Part shown: positions 23,565 to 31,091 of the stretch, piece after piece
Position numbering within the stretch: position 1 is the first letter of the stretch
Layout of the letters: each line of letters starts with the position of its first letter
Program-made: the position numbers and the translations under genes
From: Oscillatoriaceae cyanobacterium Prado104
GTDB lineage: Bacteria > Cyanobacteriota > Cyanobacteriia > Cyanobacteriales > Microcoleaceae
Assembly: GCA_025454405.1 (NCBI GenBank)
Contig: JALOON010000069.1
Location: forward strand, 1 to 34,608
Reading direction: 5' to 3'
Length of the DNA stretch: 34,608 nt
Notes under the pieces: generated by a model
Seen by the model: only the letters and a program-made list of their open reading frames with translations
What the model was told of the DNA's origin: nothing
Databases searched by the model: none

Positions 23565-24584
23565 TTAATTGAGTGTCTTTTCCGGTTCGATCGCGTAAAC
23601 CTGACCGTCAATGAGCAGCCGAGTAATGCCCTTGGCTTGCAAATAATGCGCTGTTTTTTGCAGCATCCTGCCGTCAGGAACCTTACAAACCCTTTGATTG
23701 CGAGTAGAAAATCGGCGAGCTACTCGATGGTTGTCAAAAACCGGCAAAGTTTTCTCGCGAATTTCTTGGGGCGGAATTTGGCCGAGTTCGCCAAAAGCTT
23801 TCAGAGGTCTGGTGATTAATTCTGCCGCCCGATCGACCACCAAATAACAAATTTTGGGAATCGATGCTTCGCTTAAAGGCAAGACTTGAACCACCGTTTT
23901 AGCGAGAAGTTCTCCCGATGCACCCACAGTTCGCCTTCCCAGCAGGCTGGCTGCAAATAGAGAATCTTCGTCATCTAAATCCTCTGGGTCGAAATCATCT
24001 AAATCTGTATCCCCGTCTTCGTCATCATCGTCCTCATCATCTTCATCAAAATCGCTAAAATCTTCACCTGCAAGCATCTCCGATTCTGGGAGCGCATTTT
24101 TTAACCCTACCGTCCCGGAGATAGAGCCAGAAAGAGCATCAGCGCGACCGGCTAAACTAGCTGCCTCGCCTGCTGGCAAGTCAGAAAAATCTCCTGCATC
24201 GGATTGTAAAGTCGATCGAAATTCACTCTCACCACCTGATTCATCAGCAGATAAAGAATGCTTTCGCAACACCGATCTCGAATTAGAGAGCAGTCCGCCG
24301 GAGATAGAAGTACCAACAGGAGCTGACTCGCGAAGAGACGGCGAGGAGCTAACATTAGTCTCATCTACCTGTTCGGGAATGCTGGTGCGATCGGGTAAAC
24401 GCTTCTGTTTTTGATGGACTAGAGATTCGTATTCAAAGTCGGACAAAGCGCTTTGCAGGATGCGCCTCACAGTAGAACTACTCACTCCGTACCGCTTGGC
24501 GAGAGTAATAGTATTCTCGTCGGACTGTCGGTACAGCCTGAGAATTTCGCATTTGTCTGAATCGGAGAGTTTTGTGGGCGTCAT
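23565..24584 (-). CDS. HTH DNA-binding protein with long acidic tract, cyanobacterial conserved hypothetical
   Basis: A 339-residue protein. Residues 5-45 (LSDSDKCEILRLYRQSDENT ... TLAKRYGVSSSTVRRILQ) form a transposase/homeodomain-like helix-turn-helix, so it probably binds DNA. The middle is low-complexity: Ser-rich to about 160, then a very acidic run of Asp/Glu (around 170-205, DEDDEDDDDEDGDTD). The C-terminal about 120 residues are compact and hydrophobic (VVQVLPLSEASIPKICYLVV, RRFSTRNQRVCKV), perhaps a ligand or dimer domain. No catalytic DDE residues are evident, so it is not an active transposase. The promoter side (24585 onward) abuts a probable IS200/IS605 relic. Confidence 0.75.
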   Translation of the reverse strand: MTPTKLSDSDKCEILRLYRQSDENTITLAKRYGVSSSTVRRILQSALSDFEYESLVHQKQKRLPDRTSIPEQVDETNVSSSPSLRESAPVGTSISGGLLSNSRSVLRKHSLSADESGGESEFRSTLQSDAGDFSDLPAGEAASLAGRADALSGSISGTVGLKNALPESEMLAGEDFSDFDEDDEDDDDEDGDTDLDDFDPEDLDDEDSLFAASLLGRRTVGASGELLAKTVVQVLPLSEASIPKICYLVVDRAAELITRPLKAFGELGQIPPQEIREKTLPVFDNHRVARRFSTRNQRVCKVPDGRMLQKTAHYLQAKGITRLLIDGQVYAIEPEKTLN

Positions 24585-24719
24585 GGTTATCCAAAACTTT
24601 GATTTTTCGGACTTGGTGGCTAACGGGCACCATCGAGTCCCGCCATACCTGAACTGCCTGCCTACTAGCGTTGTCCAAGCTTTGTCTAAGCTTTGTCTAC
24701 CTCATCAGAAAAATGGGTA

Positions 24720-25000
24720 GAAACCCCGTCCGAGAAGGACGGCTTTAGATTGGGTGCCGACTTTTGGTGCATATAAGCCGAGAGCCAGCAAACTCGTTTA
24801 AGTCACTTCTCGCAAAATAGCTAAGATGTTCTTTCCACAAGCGCCTGACCCATTAGGCTTACAGATAGTCCAAACTAGGGAAGTATTCGGCCGTGCGTAC
24901 CGAATTGTGTCTCAATGGGGTATTCACCCCTTGCATTGACTGAATTGACGGGAGTCAATCCCTGTCCCGACGAAGGGCGGGGTTGGCAAGCTATCCATCA
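24720..25000 (-). mobile_element. Probable decayed 3' tail of an IS200/IS605-type tnpB with omega-RNA-like hairpins
   Basis: On the minus strand a frame from about 24920 to a TAA at 24797-24799 contains ICKPNGSGACGKNI followed by LAILREVT, and a neighbouring frame contains LRHNSVRTAEYFPSL. These resemble C-terminal tails I associate with cyanobacterial TnpB proteins, here split across frames. The DNA is dense in hairpins: CCCTGTCC/GGGCGGGG (24960-24982), ATTGAC/GTCAAT (24944-24959), GGGGT/ACCCC (24917-24930) and CCGTCC/GGACGG (24726-24742). The last resembles the hairpin at the end of such elements. No tnpA, no intact tnpB. The assignment is from memory of tail sequences and is tentative. Confidence 0.4.
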
Positions 25001-25284
25001 CCCTAGCAGACATAACGAGCTACCGAATCGAGGCATTTGGGCCAATGAGATAGGCATTTTTATAGTATGTGGAAACATTCTACACAGCTCATAATATCAA
25101 ATAAAATTAAACTTTTGAAGAATTAGCGGTCGCGCGCTGTTTCCCAGCAAAAACACTTCTCTGGATGCAGGCTAGCCGTCAAAGAACAGCGCGACGCAAG
25201 CTTGACTTAAGTTCGCGGAATGTTGCTGGGGATGCAAAAACTTTGCATCCCGATTCTTAGCCCGCCGCAGCCGAGTTCCAATCG
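25001..25284. other. Gap between IS relic and membrane-protein gene
   Basis: No gene seen. Contains AT-rich sequence around 25080-25120 and two distant complementary GC words (GCGCGCTGTT near 25135 and AACAGCGCG near 25187). A perfect ten-base-pair hairpin closes the gap at 25229-25251. Confidence 0.4.
25229..25251 (-). terminator. Perfect 10-bp hairpin downstream of the 25.3-kb membrane protein gene
   Basis: GGGATGCAAA (25229-25238) and TTTGCATCCC (25242-25251) pair perfectly over a three-base loop. It lies 34 bp after the stop of the minus-strand gene. No T-run follows, so it may stabilise or end the transcript. Confidence 0.5.
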
Positions 25285-26331
25285 CTATGCAGCGCGTCTG
25301 CCGCGCCTGCTCTGGCGAGAACGGGTTGAGATATCATGTTCCAAGGTAGCCCCAATTCCGAACAGAATAGCGCTGAAAACAAAGAAGACTTCCAGCAAGC
25401 TGCCGCTTTGGTAACTGCCCTCAGCCTGAGTATCCCGCCACTTGAAGTACATATCTGCAATGTAAAGGGAAAAAGTTGCTGCCGCAATCATCCGCCAGGA
25501 TTGGGAAAAACGCCCTCCCCAAAATGCCAGCAGCAGCGCCGTGGCAATAATCAGCAGGAAAACATCCCCCACAATGTAAAACAGGTTGATGGCATAGGCA
25601 TAGGGTGTCAGTTGCTTGTCAAGTGCCAACACCCATGCTGGAGCCTGGGTTGCTTCTTCCGCTTCTGCTTCTTCTGGTGCTGGCGCAGCAGGAGGCGCTG
25701 CTTTTGCCTTTGAACCATCCACAGCAGGTGCTGCGACTGGCGCTTTAGTTGCTGGGGCTGTTTGGGCCACTGTTTCGACAGATGCTGGAGCCAGACCTAG
25801 CTGTAGCCTCCAAGAGTCAGGAGCGGCAACCCAGACAGCCACAGCAATCCCAAAAGCAGCAATTGCCGATAAAAGTCCCCACTGCCAAAGTTCTAGATTC
25901 AGCCTTTTTGAGGAAACAGCCAGAACCATGCCCCCGATCAGCACGACATAGCTGCCCAGATAAAATGCATCGGCAGGCGATACGTCGGGATCTAACCCAA
26001 AATACAGTTCCCAAATCCCGAACAGCACCCCGGCCATAAAATAGAACAGCATTCCCAAACCGATGCCCAGCCAGACATTGCGCCCGCTGACCATGTGGGG
26101 GCTTTTCCAGTTTCTCAAACAGACTAAAGCGGCTCCAAGGTAAGCCCCGCATTCAAAAATATAGGTGCCGATCGAGTACCAAAGCGGTAGACCCTCTTCT
26201 TTGGAGAGGGGGACGCTGAACAGCAAAAAAAACAGCAGCGCCATGACAGCCCAGATAATGCCAGCAATGACGAGGTTCTGAGCTGAAAATAAAGATGGAG
26301 AAGTAGATGACTTTTCTGAAGTGCTGCTCAT
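25285..26331 (-). CDS. Multi-spanning membrane protein with Ala/Pro/Glu-rich insert, unknown function
   Basis: About 348 residues from the inner ATG at 26331 (MSSTSEKSS); an ATG at 26388 would add 19 residues. I count about eight membrane helices: five in the first half (LVIAGIIWAVMALLFFLLF, SIGTYIFECGAYLGAALVC, VWLGIGLGMLFYFMAGVLFG, then AFYLGSYVVLIGGMVLAVSS and WQWGLLSAIAAFGIAVAVWV), and three after a low-complexity Ala/Pro/Glu segment of roughly 70 residues (APAAPEEAEAEEA). The C terminus is highly basic (RSRQSRRGRRAA). It looks like the membrane sensor part of some signalling proteins but has no output domain. I cannot name the family. Upstream on the same strand is the Npun_F0813-like gene. 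Confidence 0.7.
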   Translation of the reverse strand: MSSTSEKSSTSPSLFSAQNLVIAGIIWAVMALLFFLLFSVPLSKEEGLPLWYSIGTYIFECGAYLGAALVCLRNWKSPHMVSGRNVWLGIGLGMLFYFMAGVLFGIWELYFGLDPDVSPADAFYLGSYVVLIGGMVLAVSSKRLNLELWQWGLLSAIAAFGIAVAVWVAAPDSWRLQLGLAPASVETVAQTAPATKAPVAAPAVDGSKAKAAPPAAPAPEEAEAEEATQAPAWVLALDKQLTPYAYAINLFYIVGDVFLLIIATALLLAFWGGRFSQSWRMIAAATFSLYIADMYFKWRDTQAEGSYQSGSLLEVFFVFSAILFGIGATLEHDISTRSRQSRRGRRAA

Positions 26332-26419
26332 AGGGATTTTCAGATGTCTAACTAGCAATTCTATTGCCACAAATTGTGCGTGTGACATTTAACGTACTCA
26401 ACTATTTTACCGCTCGATA

Positions 26420-26450
26420 CAAGCAAGACGCTGGATCTGCGTCTTGCTTG
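26420..26450. terminator. Perfect 12-bp hairpin after the Npun_F0813-like gene
   Basis: CAAGCAAGACGC (26420-26431) and GCGTCTTGCTTG (26439-26450) pair perfectly around a seven-base loop, 42 bp past the stop of the minus-strand gene. Lacks a T-run; factor-independent termination is uncertain. Confidence 0.5.
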
Positions 26451-26491
26451 CTATCTGCGGTACACTCATCCAAGTAATTGCCGGAGATTTT

Positions 26492-27131
26492 TTATGTGGC
26501 GATCCACAGTTTGTTAAGGGCTGATTGTTTGAGCCAATCTATAAACTGATTGCGATCTGGTGCTGGCATATCTTGCAGCACTTCGTTCACTCCTTCAGCG
26601 AAACCGGTATCGCCAAAATAAGATTTGCCCAAACGGTACAGTTCTTGCAGCAAAGTCTTGAGGTGCTGCTCCTGCCAAGGTGGGACCTTATGACTTTGCA
26701 AGGGGCTGACTGTCAGCCAATTTTTGACCGCATCAGGGGAGTCTGCCTGGGGGAAGTTTCCCTGCTGAAATACCTTGGCGATATCTTTCTGAAACGATGC
26801 GGCTTGCCTGGCGCCTAGAAGGTCTTCTACATCGAAATAAACTGCTTGGAGCAGCAGCAGGCAGGCTTGTGCGAACAGCGGCGGTTTTGCTGCTGCTTCG
26901 CTACCTCCTGCCTCTTCGCCGACCAACTGGTCCAAACGGACTTTCCCCCACACGCTGTACCGATCGGGTTCTTCTAGCAGGACGCAGGCTTTGCCTCGGT
27001 TGTCGGTTAAATCCCGCCACAAGGCTCTGGCGTCTTCTGCTTGCTTGCCGTTGAAGGCGCTGATCAGGCGAAATCCGTTTTGGGTGTTGAAAGTTAGTGA
27101 TCTCAACATCCTGCCGTTTCAGAATAAACAT
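26492..27131 (-). pseudogene. Npun_F0813-like conserved cyanobacterial gene with an apparent N-terminal frameshift
   Basis: The main frame (26492-27109, 205 residues) contains RLISAFNGKQAEDARALWRD followed by LTDNRGKACVLLEEPDRYSV, which I recognise from the cyanobacterial Npun_F0813 family of unknown function. The usual family start, MFILKRQDVEI, is present but in another frame, beginning at 27131 with AGGAGT upstream. The two frames meet around CACCCAAAACGGATTT, where QHPK leads into NGFRLIS. Compared with my memory of the family, about ten residues are also missing at this point. Either an indel has disrupted the gene, or translation starts at the ATG at 27109, which has no well-placed ribosome-binding site. 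Soluble, no known domain. Confidence 0.65.
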
Positions 27132-27545
27132 GACACTGCGATTTGACTCCTGTCATGGCCGAGGTGCTGTGCTGTTGGCACTGTTTCGTAAAACTTACTC
27201 AAACTTAGCTCAAGCTGCTTGAAGTTTACAAACTGCGCTCTTGGGTAGTAGGCTATCCCAAGATGAGTAGGCTTTCCCTCTGGCTGCGGAGGGTTCCCAA
27301 TTCAAGATATGAATACTAGCGTTATTCTAGTGTATGTCTTATGACGTGGTTTTCGGATCGGTTCTACAAAATTCTACGGTCGATCGACTTGCATCATCCC
27401 CCATTTCCCAGATACAATATTGCAAGCAAGCTTTGAGCTGGCTGCATAGATGCTGAAATTTCCGATCGAGTTCTTAATTGAGCATTTTAATTTAAGCTTT
27501 TAATTGAGGGTGTGAATTCGGGCTGGAAATTTCGGAGTTAAATAT
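27132..27545. other. Gap between Npun_F0813-like gene and tRNA-Arg
   Basis: No gene recognised. The part near 27240-27300 has two hairpins, CTTGGG/CCCAAG (about 27240-27262) and TCCCTC/GAGGGT, which could lie in the leader of the minus-strand gene. The tRNA promoter must lie near 27500; AT-rich TTTAATTTAAGCTTTTAATT is visible there. Confidence 0.4.
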
Positions 27546-27619
27546 GGGTACGTAACTCAGTTGGATAGAGTAGCGGATTTCTAATCCGCCTGTCGCAGGT
27601 TCGAGTCCTGCCGTACTCG
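27546..27619 (+). tRNA. tRNA-Arg (anticodon UCU)
   Basis: A 74-nt cloverleaf: acceptor GGGTACG/CGTACTC with one G-U pair and discriminator G; D arm CTC/GAG with loop AGTTGGATA; anticodon arm GCGGA-TTTCTAA-TCCGC with TCT at the anticodon, reading AGA; T arm GCAGG-TTCGAGT-CCTGC. CCA is not encoded. It is convergent with nblB. Confidence 0.96.
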
Positions 27620-27667
27620 TAGCAAAATCTAGGGCTGGTGAACTCAAGAGGGTGCGATCGCCCGCCT

Positions 27668-28327
27668 TTAAAGCCGTCGGGCCTGCGCTTCTTCTGCCAC
27701 TTGCTTTACTTCGTCCTTGGCTAGTTTTTCCAGAACAGCCTCGCTTTCGGAGCCACCCAACCTCACGAGAGCTTGGGCCACTCTGTGGCGTACCATCCAA
27801 TCGGGGCTTTCAGCGTAGGGAACCAACAGGGCGATCGCCCGAGGATCGCCCAATTCTCCCAGCGCGCTGATGGCAATGGTTTGGATCAACTCGTTTTGTG
27901 AGGTGAGGGCTGTTTCTAAAATTGGGAATGCTTTGAGATCGCCCATTTCTCCCAAGGCTGCGACGATGCTGAGTTGGATCAGCCACTCGGATGTAGTGCT
28001 GTAAACTTGCTGCAAGTCTTCTAAAGCTTCGGTTAATTTCAGCGCCCCCAAAGCATCGGCTGCGGCTGCTTTCACGTCCGCTTCGGGGTCGTTGTGCAGG
28101 CAGTTAAGCAGTATTTCTAAAGAGAGGGACAGATCCTGCGTGCCGAGGGTTGACATTTGGCTGACGGCTGCGTAGCGAACGCGGACGTTTTTATCTGCGA
28201 TCGCTGTTTGGATCAGCTTGAAGGCGATCGCTGGTTCTAGCTGGCGCATTTGGTTGACGGCACGCAGCCGATCGCCGAGATCCTCGGAACTCAGCAATTG
28301 CTCGACAGACTCGGGGGTAATACTCAT
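27668..28327 (-). CDS. nblB: HEAT-repeat protein NblB-like, phycobilisome degradation
   Basis: A 219-residue protein made almost entirely of HEAT/PBS-lyase-like helical repeats: NVRVRYAAVSQMSTLG (about 48), ADVKAAAADALGALK (83), SEWLIQLSIVAALGEMGD (112), ELIQTIAISALGELGDPRAI (145) and DWMVRHRVAQALVRLGG (175). Length and repeat content match NblB, which is needed for breakdown of the light-harvesting phycobilisome under nutrient starvation and is related to bilin lyases. Other HEAT proteins such as CpcE/F-type lyases differ in length and context; no phycobiliprotein genes are near. Starts at ATG 28327. Confidence 0.82.
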   Translation of the reverse strand: MSITPESVEQLLSSEDLGDRLRAVNQMRQLEPAIAFKLIQTAIADKNVRVRYAAVSQMSTLGTQDLSLSLEILLNCLHNDPEADVKAAAADALGALKLTEALEDLQQVYSTTSEWLIQLSIVAALGEMGDLKAFPILETALTSQNELIQTIAISALGELGDPRAIALLVPYAESPDWMVRHRVAQALVRLGGSESEAVLEKLAKDEVKQVAEEAQARRL

Positions 28328-28335
28328 AAAGAAGA

Positions 28336-28363
28336 GTTGACAGTTGACAGTTGACAGTTGACC
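28336..28363. repeat. GTTGACA tandem heptamers upstream of nblB
   Basis: Four tandem GTTGACA units lie eight bases upstream of the nblB ATG, where its ribosome-binding site would be. The complement TGTCAAC is the unit of the 7.3-kb and 2.85-kb arrays. Confidence 0.8.
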
Positions 28364-28391
28364 TGTGGTAGGGGTGGTGTCCCGCGCTACC

Positions 28392-28443
28392 AGTGCGAGC
28401 GTCCTCGCTCGCGCTCGTCACCAGTGCGAGTGTCCTCGCTCGC
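28392..28443. repeat. Two GC-rich hairpin repeats (family B)
   Basis: AGTGCGAGCGTCCTCGCTCGC (28392-28412, quoted units GCGAGCG/CGCTCGC) and a near copy at 28423-28443 share the stem-loop seen three times at 14.6-14.7 kb. They lie between nblB and the CBS gene. Confidence 0.8.
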
Positions 28444-28561
28444 TATCGTTATCAGTCAGAAGGAAGAATTCCAACAAGCGCAAGCTTTTGGCTCTTGCCT
28501 GGTGCCAAAGTTTCCAGGTTCACCAATTAGCTGTTGCTGGCTGTTGCCGGGCTATTCCCAA

Positions 28562-29023
28562 TTAAGCTTCGGCTGCCATCGCTCTGATGATATCTCCTCT
28601 AGTGAGGATGCCGATGACTTTGCCGGAGGTATCCAGCACGGGCAGCCTGTGGATGCTGCGTTCGTGCATCAGTTGGGCTGCTTCTCTGACAGGTTTGTCG
28701 GGGGCAATCGTCACTGGCTCGCCGCTCATCACTTCTCCAACTGTCTGCCCTAAAGCTTTGTGGAGGTCTCGCTCGTAGCGGCTGGGATTTTCTAAGTAAA
28801 TCACGCTGTCGAGCAGCATGATGTAAGCCGGAGGAGTGACGCCTGTTTCTTGCCACATCAAGTCGGTTTCGGAGATGACGCCTACTAAATTGTTGTTTTC
28901 ATCCACAACGGGAAGACCGCTAATGCGCCGATCGGCTAAAATTTTAATCGCTTCGTTCAGCGGCATTTCGGGTCTTGCCAAGATGGGATCGCGGGTCATT
29001 ATATCGGCTACAGTTTTGATCAC
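28562..29023 (-). CDS. Tandem CBS-domain protein
   Basis: A 153-residue protein consisting only of two CBS domains (Bateman module): residues about 6-58 (ADIMTRDPILARPEMPLNEA, GLPVVDENNNLVGVISETDL) and 95-150 (VGEVMSGEPVTIAPDKPVRE, HRLPVLDTSGKVIGILTRGD). CBS pairs bind adenine nucleotides and act as energy or redox sensors; free-standing ones in plants (CDCP/CBSX) regulate thioredoxins. The family N terminus MIKTVADIMT starts at a GTG at 29023. Divergent from the [2Fe-2S] ferredoxin gene, 134 bp apart. Confidence 0.92.
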   Translation of the reverse strand: MIKTVADIMTRDPILARPEMPLNEAIKILADRRISGLPVVDENNNLVGVISETDLMWQETGVTPPAYIMLLDSVIYLENPSRYERDLHKALGQTVGEVMSGEPVTIAPDKPVREAAQLMHERSIHRLPVLDTSGKVIGILTRGDIIRAMAAEA

Positions 29024-29157
29024 GATCGGCGGTTGATTGAGTTTCTCTGTAGATCGATCCTATAACGAAAGCGCCGCGCAGACTGCTCCCTCTAAGGATA
29101 TGCCAGCGCGACCGTATTGTTAAGATAGGTTAAGTATCTCGCGATCGACCTTAAACA

Positions 29158-29484
29158 ATGCCCGAACCTCAAGCTAAAGAACCGGACTCCCAACCAGAAT
29201 TGCCTTGCGTGTTGGTCTGCCAGCACCAATCTTGTTTGAAAAATGACTCGGCGGCGGTGCTGGCTGCTTTTGAGGCCGAGCAAATTCCTGGGGTGACGGT
29301 GCAGGCTAGTGGCTGTCAGGGACAGTGCAACATGGGTCCGACTGTGCGAGTTGTACCTGAAGAAGTTTGGTATTGTCGGGTTAAACCGAGCGACGTTCCC
29401 CTAATCGTCGAACAGCACCTCAAAGGCGGCAAACCTGTGGAGGCTTTGCTAAATCCTAGAATTCACTTCCGTTTTTATTATTAG
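29158..29484 (+). CDS. Thioredoxin-like [2Fe-2S] ferredoxin-domain protein
   Basis: A 108-residue protein with the thioredoxin-like ferredoxin fold. The cluster ligands are Cys21 and Cys26 (VCQHQSCLKN) and Cys53 and Cys57 (SGCQGQCNMGPTVRV), the pattern seen in NuoE/HoxE-like subunits and in clostridial-type thioredoxin-like ferredoxins. An additional Cys17 precedes the first pair. The first 15 residues are a polar leader. It likely carries electrons in the cytoplasm; the partner is unknown. Start at the ATG 29158, with no close ribosome-binding site but a conserved-looking N terminus. Confidence 0.87.
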   Translation: MPEPQAKEPDSQPELPCVLVCQHQSCLKNDSAAVLAAFEAEQIPGVTVQASGCQGQCNMGPTVRVVPEEVWYCRVKPSDVPLIVEQHLKGGKPVEALLNPRIHFRFYY

Positions 29485-30197
29485 AATTTTCTAAGTTTTA
29501 AGTTTAGAAAACAACTGCCGATCGACTCAGCTACGAATGACGCACGGGTCTACAAAAATCGTTTTTTTACCATGAATTACGCAGGGGAGTCAGAAGAAGG
29601 GTTTTTTCGAGAATACTTAATTGCCATAATTGAACTTGAGAAATTGCCCGGTTTATTTACAGCAATTTTCAGGTATATTATACCATTTTTTTAAAGTTAT
29701 GACAGACTTTTGCAAACAGGGAAACGAGACGATTGCAATATTTTTTGTACTCGATAACAGGGAAAGGAGATAATTACAACGTCTTGTCGCCTTTTATCTC
29801 TATCAGATTTTTAGAAAAATGGTATTAGATTAAAACAAACAGTTTATTGAGTCAAACGCACGCAATCGTGTCTGTTAGATCGCTCCTAGTTCCAGAAATG
29901 TAGCAATAGCAAAGGGAACCATCTCAAGATATTGCAATGTTTTAGTTTCACTTGATTTCGATCTAAATGACATATTATGCCATGTTCGACGATCGATTGC
30001 GAGTAATAAAAACTGTTTGTAATGAAGATTTGAGTCATCGTACCTGCGGACTAAAGTCCTCACTACAAACTAGATAAACTAATCGGCTCGATGTGGAGCG
30101 ATCGAACAATATCTAACTCATAAAATGTCTGGAAATCGGCAATCTTAAATTTTAGATGGTCGCTCAATTGCCCAATCTAAAATCTAAAATCTAAAAT
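29485..30197. other. 713-bp gap, no supported gene
   Basis: AT-rich and stop-rich. It holds an imperfect 26-nt direct repeat (29714-29739 and 29755-29780, 20 of 26 bases identical, around AACAGGGAAA), a copy of palindrome family A (30015-30070) and an octamer run ATCTAAAA (about 30174-30206) at the 3' edge of the hydrolase gene. A 62-codon minus-strand frame at 29875-30063 has no recognisable product. Confidence 0.55.
30015..30070. repeat. Palindromic repeat family A, left arm decayed
   Basis: The right arm GCGGACTAAAGTCCTCACTA-CAAAC is intact; the left arm from 30015 (GTTTGTAATGAAGATTTGAGTC) differs from its complement at about four positions, mostly transitions. Sits alone between the ferredoxin and hydrolase genes. 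Confidence 0.65.
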
Positions 30198-31091
30198 CTA
30201 AAATCCCCCAAGTATCCACTCGCCAATTAAGTTGTTTACTTGTTCCGGTGCTTCGTCGTGGGGACAGTGGCCGGCTGTGATAAAATGTTCTGTTAACTGC
30301 GAATAGTACTTGCGAAATTTGGCACTCCTTTCTGTAGAATTCATCCAAGGATCGCCGACTCCCCACAGCATTAACAGCGGACAAGTTAATTGACTTAGCA
30401 GTACGTCAATTTTTTCGCCTTGGGGCGTTCTGAAAACGGATGCGAATACTTTGGCGGCACCCCGATCGCAGGAAGGGCGGTAGATTTCCTCTACTAATTG
30501 GTCTGTCACGGCACTTTGGTCGAGATAAACTTTTTCTAAGGTTTTCCGAATTGTCGATCGCTGGCGCACGTACTGGAACAGCAGAAAACTCGCCCAATCT
30601 TGCTGGAATAAGGTTTTAACTACCGCAGACAAAGCTTTTTGCATTGGTGGGGCTTCGGGTGCGGGCTGGGGTTCGCTGAAGGGGCCGGCGCTGTTGATTA
30701 AGATGAGTCCGGTGACGGATTCTGGGCGCTGGGCGGCGGCGCACAGGGCTGCATAGCCTCCGAGGGAGTTACCGGCTAATACGGCGGGCCTGCCGATGAC
30801 GTTTGTAATGAAGTCGTGCAGTTGGTCGCGCCAGAGGTCGCCGCTGTACTGCAAGTCGGGTTTTGCCGATCGTCCGAATCCTAACAGGTCGATCGCCCAC
30901 ACTTCAAAGTCTTTGCTCAGACCGCTGATATTTTTCCGCCAGTGGTCTGTGGATGCTCCAAAACCGTGAATTAACAGCAGCGGCGGGCGCTGTTGGTTGT
31001 CGCCCGATCGCACGTAGTAGATTGAGTGTCCCCGCCACTGCCAGTATGTGCCTGGTATGGGGGCTGCGGTGATGGCTGGGATTGTTTGCAT
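30198..31091 (-). CDS. Alpha/beta-fold hydrolase
   Basis: A 297-residue hydrolase of the epoxide-hydrolase/esterase type. The oxyanion region LLLIHGFGAS is at 38-47, the nucleophile elbow AGNSLGG has Ser109, and the other triad members are likely Asp247 (LWGVGDPW) and His275 (TAGHCPHDEAPEQVN). A lid segment lies at about 138-205. No signal peptide, so the enzyme is probably cytoplasmic or membrane-associated. Substrate is unknown; cyanobacterial members of this type are often close to pheophytinase or esterases, but nothing here decides it. Starts at ATG 31091. Confidence 0.88.
   Translation of the reverse strand: MQTIPAITAAPIPGTYWQWRGHSIYYVRSGDNQQRPPLLLIHGFGASTDHWRKNISGLSKDFEVWAIDLLGFGRSAKPDLQYSGDLWRDQLHDFITNVIGRPAVLAGNSLGGYAALCAAAQRPESVTGLILINSAGPFSEPQPAPEAPPMQKALSAVVKTLFQQDWASFLLFQYVRQRSTIRKTLEKVYLDQSAVTDQLVEEIYRPSCDRGAAKVFASVFRTPQGEKIDVLLSQLTCPLLMLWGVGDPWMNSTERSAKFRKYYSQLTEHFITAGHCPHDEAPEQVNNLIGEWILGGF

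Noticed and set aside
25616..25951. 111-codon + strand Ala/Ser-rich ORF
   Set aside because: It is the antisense reading of the Ala/Pro/Glu linker of the membrane protein, a classic low-complexity shadow.
29875..30063. 62-codon - strand ORF ending FAIATFLELGAI
   Set aside because: I considered a Uma2 or transposase remnant but could not match a motif; part of it overlaps palindrome family A.
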